DNA of 64,000 nucleotides from Buchnera aphidicola (Macrosiphum gaurae) (GCF_005080965.1 NZ_CP034867.1:62001-126000), one strand, 5' to 3'; numbered from the stretch's first letter, positions 1-12,545 are shown. The notes: generated from the letters alone by a model not told the origin. Numbers and translations are program-made.

Positions 1-634
1 TAATTCTTCCATGGTAATCTTGTATAGGAAATATTATACGTCCTTGAAATCGATCGTATATATATCCCTTTTTACTAACAGAAATTATATTGTAAGTTAA
101 TAGTTCTTGTTCAAATTCTTTATTTATGTTTAGTTTTTTATGAAAGTTATTCCAGCTTGAACTAGAAAAGCCAATTAAAAAACGATCAATCATGTTTTTA
201 TTAATACCTCTTTTAGCTAAATATTGATTAGCTATATCAGTAAAATTTATATTTTTTTTGTATAATTTACATATTCTTTCCATCAATAAATACAGTTTTT
301 GTTTTCTAAAATAAAAATTATTTGATGCTGTGTTTTCAAATGGCATGGTAATACCATGCATTATAGCAAGCTCTTCAATGGTTTCTATAAAACTTAAATT
401 TTCATACTGTATTAAAAAGTCAATGGCATTACCATGTGCATTACATCCAAAACAATAGTAAAATTGTTTTTCATAACTTACAGTAAAAGATGGAGTTTTA
501 TCATTATGAAAAGGACAGTTAGTTTGATAATTTTTACCATTTTTTTTTAATGTTAGACGTGCATGAATTAATTCTACAATATTAGTTCGACATAGTAGTT
601 CGGTGATAAAATATTTAGGTATTTTCCCAGACAT
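1..634 (-). CDS. dnaG: DNA primase DnaG (N-terminal part, cut by window edge)
   Basis: DNA primase makes the RNA primers that start Okazaki fragments at the replication fork. The first 211 residues are readable without a stop from an ATG at 634 down to base 1, and the rest lies outside the window. The N-terminal CHC2 zinc-binding domain is intact: Cys40, His43, Cys61 and Cys64 fall at the same positions as in E. coli, within motifs such as [11 protein letters not shown] and [13 protein letters not shown]. The beginning of the RNA polymerase (TOPRIM-containing) domain follows. It lies downstream of rpsU on the same strand, the usual rpsU-dnaG macromolecular synthesis arrangement; rpoD would be expected next, beyond the window. 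Identification is firm. Confidence 0.97.
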   Translation of the reverse strand, partial: MSGKIPKYFITELLCRTNIVELIHARLTLKKNGKNYQTNCPFHNDKTPSFTVSYEKQFYYCFGCNAHGNAIDFLIQYENLSFIETIEELAIMHGITMPFENTASNNFYFRKQKLYLLMERICKLYKKNINFTDIANQYLAKRGINKNMIDRFLIGFSSSSWNNFHKKLNINKEFEQELLTYNIISVSKKGYIYDRFQGRIIFPIQDYHGRI

Positions 635-661
635 GTAGTTTTGCAATTATATAATTTATTT

Positions 662-681
662 CCGTTCTTAAAAAAGAACGG
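662..681 (-). terminator. hairpin between rpsU and dnaG
   Basis: A perfect 8-bp inverted repeat (ccgttctt / aagaacgg) with a four-base loop lies between the rpsU stop and the dnaG start. In the direction of these genes it is not followed by a clear U run; the T run (683-689) is on the other strand's 3' side. In E. coli a partial terminator and an RNA processing site lie between rpsU and dnaG, keeping primase low. This hairpin could play the same role, which is inference. Confidence 0.55.
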
Positions 682-713
682 CTTTTTTTAGTTATTTTTT
701 TACTAAAATATAT

Positions 714-929
<216 letters not shown>

Positions 930-1157
930 TCAAAATTTACCTCAATTATCTACTTTTATGAAATAAAATATTATCAAAATATATTTAAAACAATAGATCC
1001 TATATCAATGAGTATTATATTGTAAAGTATCATTTTTTATGTTTAATATAGTTTTAATAAAATTTTTCAAAATTATGTTATTTAGAATAACATTAATTAA
1101 AAATTGATGTAAAATGTATTTTTCTTATATAAAACTTTAATGTATAGGTGCAAATTT

Positions 1158-2168
1158 ATGAGAATATTAGGTATTGAAACTTCTTGCGATGATACAGGTA
1201 TAGCAATTTATGATAGTAAAGAAGGATTGTTAATCAATGAAGTGTATAACCAAAGAAATTTGCATAATATGTATGGAGGTGTTGTTCCAGAATTAGCATC
1301 GCGAGAACATCTGACTGCAATGATTATTTTATTAAAAAAAATATTTAGAAATAAAAGTATTACTGAATGTATTAATATAATTGCTTACACTGCTGGTCCT
1401 GGTTTAGTCGGTTCATTATTAGTAGGTGCTACATTCGCATGTTCATTAGGACTGTCTTTAAATATACCTGTCCTTCCCGTTAATCATATCGAGGCGCATT
1501 TATTATCACCAATGTTAAATTTTAAATCCATTAAGTTTCCATTTATTGCATTACTAGTATCTGGGAAACACACACAAATTATTGGTGCTCATAAATTTGG
1601 TAAATATGAAATACTTGGAAATTGTTTAGATGATGCAGCTGGTGAGGCATTTGATAAGACAGCAAAATTATTAGGATTAAAATATCCAGGTGGTGCCGAG
1701 TTATCTAAATTAGCATGTAACGGGATTGAAGATTATTGCTATTTTCCCAGACCCATGATACATCATTCTAGTTTAAATTTTAGTTTTTCGGGTTTAAAGA
1801 CTTTTGTAGCTCAAAAAATTAATAAATGCAATCAAAGTATACAAGAAAAAGCTAATATTGCAAGAGCTTTTGAAGATGCAGTAATTGATGTATTATTAAT
1901 TAAAACTAAAAAAGCGTTAAAAAAACAAAAATGGAAACGTTTAGTTATAGCAGGTGGCGTTAGTGCAAACTATAATTTACGTGAAAAATCTGAAAAAATG
2001 GTTAAAAAATATTTTAATGGAAAAGTTTTTTATCCTACTCCAGAATTGTGTACAGATAATGGCGCTATGATTGCATATCTTGGTTTATTACGTCAAAAAG
2101 AAGCAAAAAAACCTCAATTAGAAATATTAGTAAAACCAAAATGGTCTATAAACGATTTGTTTTTTTAA
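1158..2168 (+). CDS. tsaD: tRNA N6-adenosine threonylcarbamoyltransferase TsaD
   Basis: TsaD transfers threonylcarbamoyl to A37 of tRNAs that read ANN codons, working with TsaB, TsaE and TsaC. The protein starts [19 protein letters not shown] and contains the metal-binding HIEAH motif and the ASKH-fold motifs of the family ([28 protein letters not shown]). An upstream in-frame ATG at 1140 would add six residues with no match to the family; the ATG at 1158 gives 336 residues (E. coli has 337) and has GGTG eight bases upstream, so I chose it. It diverges from rpsU as in E. coli. Its 3' end overlaps the 3' end of ribB by 23 bases on opposite strands. Formerly called gcp. Confidence 0.96.
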   Translation: MRILGIETSCDDTGIAIYDSKEGLLINEVYNQRNLHNMYGGVVPELASREHLTAMIILLKKIFRNKSITECINIIAYTAGPGLVGSLLVGATFACSLGLSLNIPVLPVNHIEAHLLSPMLNFKSIKFPFIALLVSGKHTQIIGAHKFGKYEILGNCLDDAAGEAFDKTAKLLGLKYPGGAELSKLACNGIEDYCYFPRPMIHHSSLNFSFSGLKTFVAQKINKCNQSIQEKANIARAFEDAVIDVLLIKTKKALKKQKWKRLVIAGGVSANYNLREKSEKMVKKYFNGKVFYPTPELCTDNGAMIAYLGLLRQKEAKKPQLEILVKPKWSINDLFF

Positions 2169-2793
2169 TGTAAAATATTAAATCTTTTATAGTTAATACT
2201 TGCATTTTTTTATTTTTAGAAAATTCTATTATTTCAGGCATACGAGCCATAGTTCCATCTTTGTTAGTTAATTCACAAATGACTCCAGTTGGTTTGAGTC
2301 CTGCTAGAGAAACTATTTCGATAGCAGCTTCTGTATGTCCTGCTCTAAATAAAATTCCACCTTCATGCGCTCTTAACGGGAAAACATGTCCTGGTCTGTT
2401 TAAATCGCTGGGTTTAGCATTATCAGCAATAGCAGTTTTTATGGTAGTAAGTCTATCTTTAGCTGATACACCAGTAGAAATTCCTTTAGAAGCTTCTATT
2501 GTCACTGTAAAACCAGTACGATATGTACTAGTATTTCTTTTAACCATCATAGGTAAATTCAGTTGTTTGCGTTTAGATTCAGTTATACAGAGACATACTA
2601 TCCCGCTACCATAACGAATTGTTAGAGCCATTTGTTCTATTGTCATATTTTCAGATGCGAATACGAGATCTCCTTCGTTTTCACGTTTTTCGTCATCTAA
2701 TATAATAATTCCTTGACCAGATTGTAATGCAAGTATTGCTTTTTGAATTCGTTCTATAGGTGTTCCAAATGTAGATAAGAGTTTTTGGTTCAT
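2146..2793 (-). CDS. ribB: 3,4-dihydroxy-2-butanone-4-phosphate synthase RibB
   Basis: RibB converts ribulose 5-phosphate to 3,4-dihydroxy-2-butanone 4-phosphate plus formate, one of the two branches feeding riboflavin synthesis; ribE, the final synthase, is also in this window. The protein begins [19 protein letters not shown], close to E. coli RibB, and has the active-site loop [16 protein letters not shown], the [10 protein letters not shown] motif and the GHTEA motif. An upstream in-frame start at 2826 adds eleven unrelated residues; the ATG at 2793 gives 215 residues against 217 in E. coli. I do not see an FMN riboswitch in the upstream region, where E. coli has one. The last 23 bases overlap tsaD tail to tail. 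Confidence 0.96.
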   Translation of the reverse strand: MNQKLLSTFGTPIERIQKAILALQSGQGIIILDDEKRENEGDLVFASENMTIEQMALTIRYGSGIVCLCITESKRKQLNLPMMVKRNTSTYRTGFTVTIEASKGISTGVSAKDRLTTIKTAIADNAKPSDLNRPGHVFPLRAHEGGILFRAGHTEAAIEIVSLAGLKPTGVICELTNKDGTMARMPEIIEFSKNKKMQVLTIKDLIFYIKKTNRL

Positions 2794-3077
2794 TATAAAA
2801 ATCTTAGTAGAGTTAAATCGTTCCAAAAAAAGTTTTATGCATATTGAATTTAATTAATTTCTCATCTTTATATTTTAAATTATTTATATTATAAGAATTG
2901 ATAATTAATACATTATATATTGAATTAAATTTAAGAGCAATGTAGAAATTTTTGTTTTAAATAATATTTAAAATGTTTTTATATATTATTTACTCACTTA
3001 GTAAAGTATTTTATTTATATCTGTCTAAATATTGCATAAGTTTTATAGAAAATTATAAAGATAAACAATCAGATTTT

Positions 3078-4025
3078 TTATTGTTTATTTAAAACACAAT
3101 TTAATTCATCAATAGTTAATGTTTCAGTGCCAATTTTTTGTATTACTATGCTAGCTGCAATATTAGCATAAAAACATGCCTCCTCTAAAGAATATCCTGT
3201 GGCTAAAGATGCTGCAATTATAGCAATTACAGTATCTCCAGCGCCGGTTACATCAGAAGCTATTTTAGATAAAGCAGGAAAATGTATTGGTTTTTTTTGT
3301 GTTTGAAATAAAGTCATGCCTTGCTTTGAACGGGTAACTAATAATGCTGATAAATTTAGTTCAGATAATAATTTTATCCCTCTTTGTAAAATTTCATTTT
3401 CTCTATAACATTTTCCAACTATTTTTTCAAATTCAGAAAGATTTGGTGTCAATAAACTAGCACCAGAGTATTTTTTAAAATCAATTCCTTTAGGATCTAT
3501 CAGTGTAGGAATAGACATTTTTTTTGCAAAACGAATAATTTTTTTTATATTTACTAAAGTGCCCTTTGCATAATCTGATAGCACTAAAATTTTGAATTTT
3601 GACAATGAATCAATAATTTTCTGATCTAGTATGCTATTTTTTTTAGAAATATATTTTTCTTGAAAATCTACTCGAATTAATTGTTTTTTTTCTGATAAAA
3701 CTCTAATTTTAGTAATGGTTTTATTTTTTTTTATAGAAATTAAATCGCAATTAATTCGTACATGTTCCATAAGTTTTCTTAATATTAATCCTTCATTATC
3801 CATACCAATAAAACCAATTATTTTAGAATAACCTCCAATTTCTGCAATATTTTTAGCTACATTTGCAGCACCTCCAGGTTGTTCTTTAATTTTATGAATT
3901 GGGACGATTGGTGTGGATTGTTCAGACAGCATGTAATGGTTTTTACTGTACCAATAACAATCTAGTATTAGATCTCCTACAACTAGAACAAATGAATTAT
4001 TGAAATTAATTAATTTTTTTTTCAT
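3078..4025 (-). CDS. hldE: HldE kinase domain only (D-glycero-beta-D-manno-heptose-7-phosphate kinase)
   Basis: In E. coli HldE is a bifunctional protein of 477 residues: an N-terminal PfkB-type heptose-7-phosphate kinase and a C-terminal adenylyltransferase for ADP-heptose, used in the LPS inner core. This product is 315 residues and aligns with only the kinase half. Visible motifs are the N-terminal [12 protein letters not shown], the [12 protein letters not shown] substrate motif, [17 protein letters not shown] and the catalytic DVTGAGDTV anion hole. It stops cleanly at the position of the interdomain linker. The 284 bases downstream show no adenylyltransferase motif (NGVFDxLHxGH) in any frame. 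The rest of the pathway is not in this window. The kinase looks intact, so it may be a monofunctional HldA-like enzyme or a gene being lost. Confidence 0.9.
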   Translation of the reverse strand: MKKKLINFNNSFVLVVGDLILDCYWYSKNHYMLSEQSTPIVPIHKIKEQPGGAANVAKNIAEIGGYSKIIGFIGMDNEGLILRKLMEHVRINCDLISIKKNKTITKIRVLSEKKQLIRVDFQEKYISKKNSILDQKIIDSLSKFKILVLSDYAKGTLVNIKKIIRFAKKMSIPTLIDPKGIDFKKYSGASLLTPNLSEFEKIVGKCYRENEILQRGIKLLSELNLSALLVTRSKQGMTLFQTQKKPIHFPALSKIASDVTGAGDTVIAIIAASLATGYSLEEACFYANIAASIVIQKIGTETLTIDELNCVLNKQ

Positions 4026-4239
4026 AATATCATCCTTATAATTTTAAATAATTTAATAAATATTAAACACTTAACATTTTTTTAAAATAAATATAAAAAA
4101 TGTAAAGTTGATAAGATATTTTTTATATATTATATAAAACATTATTACAAGATTTAATTTTTTAAAATAATAAATAATTATATAAAAATTTTTATTTTTC
4201 TATTATAGAATAGATTTTTTTTAGTATGAGAAAATTATT

Positions 4240-5499
4240 GTGAAAATATATTTAGTAGGAGGAGCTGTCCGCGACTCTTTGCTCGATTTGCCTGTTAAAG
4301 ATAAAGACTGGGTGGTAGTAGGCGGTACAGAAAAAATATTGTTAGAAAGAAATTTTCAACAAGTTGGTAAAGATTTCCCAGTTTTTTTACATCCAGAAAC
4401 ACATGAAGAATATGCTTTAGCAAGAAAAGAAAGAAAATCTGGGAAAGGATATACTGGTTTTGATACTGATTGTAATCCTAATGTAACTTTAGAAGAAGAT
4501 TTAATAAGAAGAGATTTAACAATTAACGCTATTGCTCAAGATCAATATGGTAATTATATTGATCCTTTTCAAGGTAAAAGAGATATTAAAAATCGTTTAA
4601 TAAGACATGTTTCAGAATCTTTTTCGGAAGATCCATTACGTGTTTTACGTGTAGCAAGATTTGCTGCTGCTTTAATGCATTTAGGATTCAAAATTGCAAA
4701 AGAAACTATGTTGTTAATGTGTGTTATAGTAAAAAAAAAGGAGTTGTCATATTTAACTTCAAATAGAATATGGAATGAAACCGAAAAAGCTTTTAAAACT
4801 TCTAATCCTCATGTATATTTCCAAGTTTTATATGCTTGTAATGCACTTAATTTCTTTTTTCCAGAAATGTACTTTTTATATGAAAAAAAAAATTTTCTAA
4901 ATTATACTCTTTTTAACAAATTATATGATAACAACATAATATTAATGGGGTTAGCTAAAATATCACTTTATAATAAAGATGTTGATATGCGTTTTTCTTA
5001 TTTATGTCAATTTTTATCGGTTAATCAAACAGATAAAAATTATTCAGGAATATTTTTTGATTCATATTCAGCTTCTATTGTTAAAAATCTATGTAAGCGA
5101 TTTAATATTCCATCTTATATCAGAGATATAGCAGTCTTGAATACTGGGTTTTATTTTTTTTTAAGTACTATTCATCATCAATCATCTAGAAATATTATAA
5201 ACCTGTTTTCAAAAGTTGATGCTTGGAGAAAACCAGAACGTGTTAAAAAAATAGCATTTTTGAGTAATTTTAATTTTCCTAATCAGTATAAATCTGAATT
5301 TTTTTATATGAAATCTGGTTGTTTTTTAAAAGAGTGTTTTAATATTGTTAGAAGTGTTTCTATTAAATTAATTTTACAAAAAGGTTTTAAGGGTCATAAA
5401 ATAAAAGATGAATTAATGCGTTTAAGAATTAAAAAATTAGAATTATGGCGTTTAAAAAAATTAAATGTTGTTCCTATCTGTAAAAATATATTCTTTTAA
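4240..5499 (+). CDS. cca: CCA-adding tRNA nucleotidyltransferase with eroded HD domain
   Basis: Cca adds or repairs the 3' CCA end of tRNAs. The GTG start gives 419 residues (E. coli has 412). The class II nucleotidyltransferase head is intact: LVGGAVRD, the catalytic carboxylates Asp21 and Asp23 in KDKDW, RRDLTINAIAQD, and the RVLRVARFAA neck helix. In E. coli the C-terminal half carries an HD phosphohydrolase domain. Here the metal-binding HD pair is replaced by Gln257-Phe258 (LCQFLS where E. coli has LCHDLG) and the later histidines are also gone, although VDAWRKPERV near the end is conserved. None of the tRNAs in this window encodes CCA, so the adding activity is needed. An A9 run at 4731-4739 is in frame. 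It converges on uppP. Confidence 0.96.
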   Translation: MKIYLVGGAVRDSLLDLPVKDKDWVVVGGTEKILLERNFQQVGKDFPVFLHPETHEEYALARKERKSGKGYTGFDTDCNPNVTLEEDLIRRDLTINAIAQDQYGNYIDPFQGKRDIKNRLIRHVSESFSEDPLRVLRVARFAAALMHLGFKIAKETMLLMCVIVKKKELSYLTSNRIWNETEKAFKTSNPHVYFQVLYACNALNFFFPEMYFLYEKKNFLNYTLFNKLYDNNIILMGLAKISLYNKDVDMRFSYLCQFLSVNQTDKNYSGIFFDSYSASIVKNLCKRFNIPSYIRDIAVLNTGFYFFLSTIHHQSSRNIINLFSKVDAWRKPERVKKIAFLSNFNFPNQYKSEFFYMKSGCFLKECFNIVRSVSIKLILQKGFKGHKIKDELMRLRIKKLELWRLKKLNVVPICKNIFF

Positions 5500-5513
5500 T
5501 CAAAAATTTAAAA

Positions 5514-6314
5514 TTAATTAATGAAATAAATTAATCCAACTATTATAAAACGATATATTCCAAAAAATATTAGTGATGTTTTATTTATTATTTTTAATAA
5601 TTTTTTAATACATATTAGAGAAACTACAAAAGATATTATAAATCCAGTAAAAAATACTGGAATATCTGATATTTTAATATTATTGATATTTTTCATAAAA
5701 TCTAAAAAAGATGCTCCCATTATTAATGGTATTGATATTATAAAAGAGAATTCTATCGAAACCGATTTTTTAATACCTAATAGTATTCCAGTTGCTATAG
5801 TTACTCCAGATCTTGAAAAACCAGGATATAAACAAAAAGTTTGAAAAAGACCAATTATTGCAGATTGAAATAAAGTAATTTCGTTAATACTATATGTTGT
5901 ATATTTTTTAGGTTTGAATATTTCAGATACTAATAAAAACACACCACCTAATATCAATGAATACATAATATTATGTGTATTAAATAACGATTTAATTTTT
6001 TTATAAAATATAAGTCCCAAAAATATTGTAGGTAAAATAGAAATAAGGACATGTATAGTTTTTGTTTTTTTATTTTCAATGTTTATATTAAATTTTATTA
6101 TCTTTAAGATTTTTTTGTGAAAAAAATATAAAATTGATAATGCGGAACCCAATGTAATAAATGTTTCTAATATTTTTGTGTTATTGTTGCCTTCTATATT
6201 TAACCAATGAGAAGCTATAATTATATGTCCTGTAGAAGAAATAGGAAGAAATTCTGTTATCCCTTCTATTACTCCAATAATAATAGAAGCGATAACTTGA
6301 TATAAATCAAGCAT
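5514..6314 (-). CDS. uppP: undecaprenyl-diphosphatase UppP (BacA)
   Basis: UppP is an integral membrane phosphatase that recycles undecaprenyl diphosphate to the monophosphate carrier used for peptidoglycan building blocks. The 266-residue protein (E. coli 273) is strongly hydrophobic with about eight predicted membrane segments. The two family signatures are present: EGITEFLPISSTGHIII near the N terminus, with the catalytic glutamates and SSTGH, and PGFSRSG in the middle. It ends 15 bases from the end of cca, facing it, and lies downstream of the crr terminator on the same strand. Its presence agrees with continued peptidoglycan synthesis in a symbiont that has otherwise lost much of its envelope machinery. 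Confidence 0.96.
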   Translation of the reverse strand: MLDLYQVIASIIIGVIEGITEFLPISSTGHIIIASHWLNIEGNNNTKILETFITLGSALSILYFFHKKILKIIKFNINIENKKTKTIHVLISILPTIFLGLIFYKKIKSLFNTHNIMYSLILGGVFLLVSEIFKPKKYTTYSINEITLFQSAIIGLFQTFCLYPGFSRSGVTIATGILLGIKKSVSIEFSFIISIPLIMGASFLDFMKNINNIKISDIPVFFTGFIISFVVSLICIKKLLKIINKTSLIFFGIYRFIIVGLIYFIN

Positions 6315-6356
6315 TATTTTTCCGTTAAAATTATTTAATATTAATAGTGTATAATT

Positions 6357-6386
6357 AAAACGGTACTAAATAACAGCACCGTTTTT
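6357..6386 (-). terminator. intrinsic terminator of the ptsHI-crr operon
   Basis: Directly downstream of the crr stop codon on the minus strand is an inverted repeat with the arms aaaacggt (6357-6364) and accgtttt (6378-6385). The transcript has a G+C-containing stem and a run of U at its 3' side. This is the natural end of the PTS operon before uppP. Confidence 0.8.
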
Positions 6387-6396
6387 ATATTATAAA

Positions 6397-6900
6397 TCAA
6401 TGATATAAAGTGATAATAACTGTCTTTCCAGCAATAATAGTCCCAGATGATTTTTTTATTTTTTTAAAATTTTCTATATTAGATATTACGACAGGTGTCA
6501 AAATAGACTGTGCTTTTTCTTTAAGAAAATTTAAATCAAACGTGAGAATTTCGTCTCCTATTTTTACTATTTGATTATCTTTTGCTTTTTTTTTAAAACC
6601 TTCTCCTTTTAACTTTACTGTATCAATTCCAAAATGTACAAACAATTCTACATCATCTTCTGAAATAATTGAAAAAGCATGCATAGTTTCAAATATTTTT
6701 CCAATTTTTCCATTTACTGGTGCTAGAATTTGATTTCCTGATGGTTTGATAGCTATTCCATCTCCTACAATTTTTTTAGAAAAAACATGATCTGGTACAT
6801 CTTCAATTTTTATTATATCACCTGATAAAGGTGCAATAATTTCTATTTTTTTAGAAAAATTAGTTTTTTTGCTGTTAAAAAAATCAGAAAAGAAACTCAT
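6397..6900 (-). CDS. crr: PTS glucose-specific enzyme IIA (EIIA-Glc)
   Basis: EIIA-Glc takes phosphate from HPr and passes it to EIIB of glucose-type permeases; in E. coli it also controls adenylate cyclase and inducer exclusion. The 167-residue protein (E. coli 169) has the catalytic pair His74 (METMHAFSI) and His89 ([10 protein letters not shown]), equivalent to E. coli His76 and His91, in a well conserved beta-sandwich domain. It is the last gene of the ptsH-ptsI-crr operon, 49 bases after ptsI, and is followed by a good terminator. The N-terminal amphipathic segment is diverged. No EIIBC gene is in this window, so the sugar permease must lie elsewhere. Confidence 0.97.
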   Translation of the reverse strand: MSFFSDFFNSKKTNFSKKIEIIAPLSGDIIKIEDVPDHVFSKKIVGDGIAIKPSGNQILAPVNGKIGKIFETMHAFSIISEDDVELFVHFGIDTVKLKGEGFKKKAKDNQIVKIGDEILTFDLNFLKEKAQSILTPVVISNIENFKKIKKSSGTIIAGKTVIITLYH

Positions 6901-6949
6901 TTTTTTCTCCTGAGTACTTTTTTTGTATCTTTTAATATACTCTTACATC

Positions 6950-8665
6950 TTAATTATTTGTAAAATTTTTTACTAAATTAAGTACTTCTTTAGTAGTAGG
7001 TAATTCTAATGCTTTTTGTGCTAATTTTTGAGCATCAGAAAAAGATGTTTTACGAATAATTTTTTTAACTTTAGGGATACTTATCGAACTCATGCTGAAT
7101 TCATCTAATCCCATTCCTAATAAAAGAATAGTAGCACGTTCATCTCCTGCGAGCTCTCCGCACATGCCGGTCCATTTTTTATTTGAATGTGAAACATCGA
7201 TAACTTGTTTAATTAATTTTAAAACAGATGGGTTCATAGGGTTATAAAGGTGTGAAATTAAATCATTTCCTCTATCAACAGCTAAAGTATATTGTGTTAA
7301 ATCGTTAGTGCCAATACTAAAAAAATCTACTTCTTTTATTAAATGTTCAGCTATTATCGCTGATGCTGGGGTTTCGATCATAATACCAATTTCAATATTT
7401 TCATCAAACGCTATGTTATTATTATGTAGTTGAATTTGAAGTTTTTTAATTTCGGATTTTAAAAATCTGATTTCTTCTACAGATATTATCATAGGAAACA
7501 AGATACATATTTTACCAAATGCAGAAGCTTTAAGAATAGCATTTAACTGTGTGTGCAATATTTCCTTACGATCCATTGAAATACGTATAGCACGCCATCC
7601 GAGAAATGGATTTTCTTCTTTTGGCAAATTCATATAAGGAAGATCTTTATCTCCACCGATATCCATCGTCCTAATAATGACAGATTTATTTTTCATTGAT
7701 TCTGCAATTTGTTTATATGCTTGAAATTGTTCATTTTCAGTAGGTAAAGCATTTCTGCCCATAAATAAAAATTCAGTTCGATATAGACCAATACATTCTG
7801 CACCATTTTTTTTTGCAGAATCAATATCTTTCAGACTTCCAATATTAGAACCAATTTTAATAGTATGTCCGTCAATAGTTGTGGCATGTAAACTTTTTAA
7901 AACTATTAATTTATTTTTTTTTAAAATATAATTCTTTTTTATTTCTTTTTTTTGATTAATTAATTGATTAGATGGATTTATAAAAATTTGATTATTAATA
8001 GAATCTAAAATAATATAATCATTATTTTTTGCTATTTTTGTAATATTTCCAGTTCCTACAATTGCAGGAATTTCTAATGATCTTGCCATAATTGATGTGT
8101 GTGATGTTTTACCTCCTAAATCAGTAATAAATCCTAAAATGTATTTTAGATTTATTTGCGCTGTTTCCGAAGGAGTTAAGTCTTTTGCAATTAAAATTAC
8201 TTCGCTATTTATATTATTCAAATCAACAATATTAAGATTTAGTATATTTTTTAATAAGCGGTTTCCAATATCTCTTACATCTATCGCTCTATTTTTTAAA
8301 TATTCATCTTTCAGTTCTTCGAGAGCTTTTGCTTGTCCTTCAATGATTAATTCAGTAGCTGCTGCAGCAGATATATTTTTTTCTTTGATCAGATTAATTA
8401 CTTCTTTTTCTAATTCTTCATCTTCAAGGAGCATAATATGTCCTTCAAAGATACTTTCTTTTTTTTCTCCAAATGTTTCTCTTGTTTTGATTTTTATTTC
8501 TGTTAGCTGTTGTATTGATTTTTTTCTGCCTTCAAAAAATCTTTTTATTTCTTTTTCAATATTTTTAATAGTAATTACTTTCCGGTTAATAACAATTTCT
8601 TCTTCTTTTAATAAAAGAGCTGTTCCAAAAGCTATACCCGGTGATGCTAAAATGCCTGAAATCAT
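6950..8665 (-). CDS. ptsI: PTS enzyme I (phosphoenolpyruvate-protein phosphotransferase)
   Basis: Enzyme I starts the sugar phosphotransferase relay by taking phosphate from phosphoenolpyruvate and giving it to HPr. The 571 residues (E. coli 575) contain the HPr-binding N-terminal domain, the swivelling phosphohistidine domain with the active site His189 in [13 protein letters not shown] (same number as E. coli), and the PEP-binding barrel with [43 protein letters not shown] and the GMCGELAGD motif carrying the catalytic cysteine. All key residues appear intact. It follows ptsH by 149 bases, with an RNA hairpin in the gap, and precedes crr. Operon order matches E. coli. Confidence 0.98.
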   Translation of the reverse strand: MISGILASPGIAFGTALLLKEEEIVINRKVITIKNIEKEIKRFFEGRKKSIQQLTEIKIKTRETFGEKKESIFEGHIMLLEDEELEKEVINLIKEKNISAAAATELIIEGQAKALEELKDEYLKNRAIDVRDIGNRLLKNILNLNIVDLNNINSEVILIAKDLTPSETAQINLKYILGFITDLGGKTSHTSIMARSLEIPAIVGTGNITKIAKNNDYIILDSINNQIFINPSNQLINQKKEIKKNYILKKNKLIVLKSLHATTIDGHTIKIGSNIGSLKDIDSAKKNGAECIGLYRTEFLFMGRNALPTENEQFQAYKQIAESMKNKSVIIRTMDIGGDKDLPYMNLPKEENPFLGWRAIRISMDRKEILHTQLNAILKASAFGKICILFPMIISVEEIRFLKSEIKKLQIQLHNNNIAFDENIEIGIMIETPASAIIAEHLIKEVDFFSIGTNDLTQYTLAVDRGNDLISHLYNPMNPSVLKLIKQVIDVSHSNKKWTGMCGELAGDERATILLLGMGLDEFSMSSISIPKVKKIIRKTSFSDAQKLAQKALELPTTKEVLNLVKNFTNN

Positions 8666-8749
8666 AACATTACCTTTAATAATAAAGTTTATCTATTTAG
8701 AGATGGAAATATGACGTGTCAGGCGAATATATTTTTTTATAAAATAATC

Positions 8750-8773
8750 AGAAGTTATTTTTTTATAACTTCT
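8750..8773 (-). terminator. hairpin between ptsH and ptsI
   Basis: A 9-bp perfect inverted repeat (agaagttat / ataacttct, six-base loop) lies in the 149-base gap between ptsH and ptsI. The U-rich side is weak in the operon direction. It could be a leaky terminator or an mRNA-stabilising stem that gives more HPr than enzyme I, as is common in pts operons. The role is inference. Confidence 0.4.
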
Positions 8774-8814
8774 AATTTTTTAGGAAAATTAAAAATTGTT
8801 TCATTAATGGCAAT

Positions 8815-9072
8815 TTATTCTAATTCTGTCATTATTATAGATAAATGTTCAATTGCTTGTTTTTCATCTTCTCCTTCAGCGGATAGTGTAATTAAACTTC
8901 CTCGGATTAAACCTAGTGTTTGAATTTTGAACAAACTTTTTGCATTGACTGATTTGCCATTATAAATAATAGAAATCTCGGAAGTAAATTTTTTTGCTTC
9001 TTTTACAAACTGAGCTGCAGGACGAGTGTGTAAACCATGCGGAGCGGTTATTTTGACTTGATTTTGAAACAT
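8815..9072 (-). CDS. ptsH: PTS phosphocarrier protein HPr
   Basis: HPr shuttles phosphate from enzyme I to the sugar-specific EIIA proteins in the cytoplasm. The protein is 85 residues, identical in length to E. coli HPr. The active site His15 lies in the [13 protein letters not shown] motif, and the regulatory-position Ser46 lies in [12 protein letters not shown]. It is the first gene of the pts operon and sits 157 bases downstream of cysK on the same strand, the E. coli order cysK-ptsH-ptsI-crr. A promoter is expected in 9073-9229, but I could not place it with confidence. Confidence 0.98.
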   Translation of the reverse strand: MFQNQVKITAPHGLHTRPAAQFVKEAKKFTSEISIIYNGKSVNAKSLFKIQTLGLIRGSLITLSAEGEDEKQAIEHLSIIMTELE

Positions 9073-9229
9073 TTTTTTTCCTTAATGAAATTGTATTAAT
9101 ATGATATTTTAATAAATCTTTGGAAGATTTTTTTATTTTGTGTTTTGAACTATTAGAATACAAGCTCTACAATAAAAACAAGATTTTTGAAAGTTTTTTA
9201 TTGCGGAAATTGTATTTTAATGATTTTCT

Positions 9230-10180
9230 CTATAGATTGGAAAATAATTCTGTACTCAAATAACGTTCTCCTGAAGAAGGTAAAATAACAACTATTGTCT
9301 TATCTAAAAATTTTTTTTGTTTTTGTATTTCAGTTGCTGCATATAGTGCAGCACCAGAAGAAATTCCTGCTAATATCCCTTCTTTTTTCATTAGTTTTTG
9401 AGCCATAAGTATTGCTTTTTCGCTAGAAACAGTAATTACTTGGTCAATTAACGTCAAGTCTAAATTTTTAGGAATAAATCCAGGCCCAATGCCTTGAATT
9501 TTATGTGGTCCAGGTTTTATTTCTTTTCCTGCTAAAAATTGTGTAATTACAGCTGATTCTGAAGGTTCAACAGCTACACTAATGAAGTCTTTTTTTCTTT
9601 TTGTTTTTTTGATATATCTTGTAATGCCAGTAATAGTTCCTCCAGTTCCTACTGCTGAAATTAATACATCTAAATTACCATTTTTAGTATCATTCCAAAT
9701 TTCTGGACCAGTAGTTATCTCATGAATTTCGGGATTAGCTGGATTTTCAAATTGTTTTAATAAAAAATATTTACTTGAGTTACATGATACAATATCATTA
9801 GCTTTAGAAATAGCTCCCTTCATTCCATATTTTCCATCTGTTAATATTAATTTTGCGCCTAAAGCTTGTAATAGTTTTTTCCTCTCAATAGACATTGTAT
9901 CAGGCATGGTTAAAGTTAATCGATAATTTCTAGAAGCAGCAACATAAGCTAATGCTATTCCTGTATTACCACTAGTTGCCTCTATTAATTCGATATTTTT
10001 ATTTATTTTTTTATTTTTTTCTGCACTCCATATCATGTTAGCACCAATCCTGCATTTAACACTAAAACTTGGATTTCTAGATTCTATTTTTACTAAAATA
10101 TTTCCATGTCCAATTTTTTTTAAACGAACTAGAGGTGTATTACCAATCGTGAAAGAATTATCTTCATATATTTTACTCAT
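9230..10180 (-). CDS. cysK: cysteine synthase A
   Basis: CysK is a pyridoxal-phosphate enzyme that makes L-cysteine from O-acetylserine and sulfide. The 316-residue protein (E. coli 323) has the PLP-binding Lys42 in [13 protein letters not shown], the substrate loop [13 protein letters not shown], the phosphate-cradling GTGGTITG loop and the SSGAALYAA motif. It starts [18 protein letters not shown], as expected for the family. It is upstream of the pts genes on the same strand and diverges from ligA; cysZ and zipA, which lie between cysK and ligA in E. coli, are absent here and only 253 A+T-rich bases remain. The gene serves sulfur amino-acid supply. Confidence 0.96.
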   Translation of the reverse strand: MSKIYEDNSFTIGNTPLVRLKKIGHGNILVKIESRNPSFSVKCRIGANMIWSAEKNKKINKNIELIEATSGNTGIALAYVAASRNYRLTLTMPDTMSIERKKLLQALGAKLILTDGKYGMKGAISKANDIVSCNSSKYFLLKQFENPANPEIHEITTGPEIWNDTKNGNLDVLISAVGTGGTITGITRYIKKTKRKKDFISVAVEPSESAVITQFLAGKEIKPGPHKIQGIGPGFIPKNLDLTLIDQVITVSSEKAILMAQKLMKKEGILAGISSGAALYAATEIQKQKKFLDKTIVVILPSSGERYLSTELFSNL

Positions 10181-10382
10181 TTTCCCTCTTTTTTGAAATT
10201 TTTTCCTGTATTATAAAATCTAAATAATATTCAATGAAATATTGTTCATGTGTTTTAAAAGTATTTTTTTATTATACTTATTTGTAACAATTATTAAAAA
10301 ATTCTACTATTAATATTATAAATATAAATTATATAATAAAAAATTTTTTAAAATAGTAATATTATTCATTTATAAAATTTGA

Positions 10383-12467
<2,085 letters not shown>

Positions 12468-12472
12468 ATTTT

Positions 12473-12545
12473 TGGGTCGTGCAGGATTTGAACCTGCGAC
12501 CAATTGATTAAAAGTCAACTGCTCTACCGACTGAGCTAACGACCC
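12473..12545 (-). tRNA. tRNA-Lys (anticodon UUU)
   Basis: A full cloverleaf is readable on the minus strand: acceptor GGGUCGU/ACGACCC, D arm with GCUCAGUCGGUAGAGC, anticodon loop CUUUUAA with UUU, and T arm GGUUCAAAUCC. The length is 73 bases including discriminator A. The genome does not encode CCA after it (the bases that follow read AAA). It pairs with tRNA-Val(UAC) next door, the same lysine-valine tRNA cluster found beside gltX in E. coli. Confidence 0.97.

Noticed and set aside
2261..2614. 117-codon open frame on the plus strand
   Set aside because: It is antisense to ribB, whose protein matches its family along its entire length; the plus-strand frame has no family features.
2794..3077. 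FMN riboswitch upstream of ribB
   Set aside because: E. coli ribB has one, but I could not find the conserved RFN core in this A+T-rich gap.
8097..8714. 205-codon open frame on the plus strand
   Set aside because: Antisense to ptsI; its Ser/Phe-rich composition is the mirror of an A+T-rich gene and it resembles no protein.
8960..9163. 67-codon frame on the minus strand overlapping the ptsH start
   Set aside because: It runs in a different frame through the 5' end of ptsH, which is exactly HPr length with its active site; the alternative has no features of a protein.
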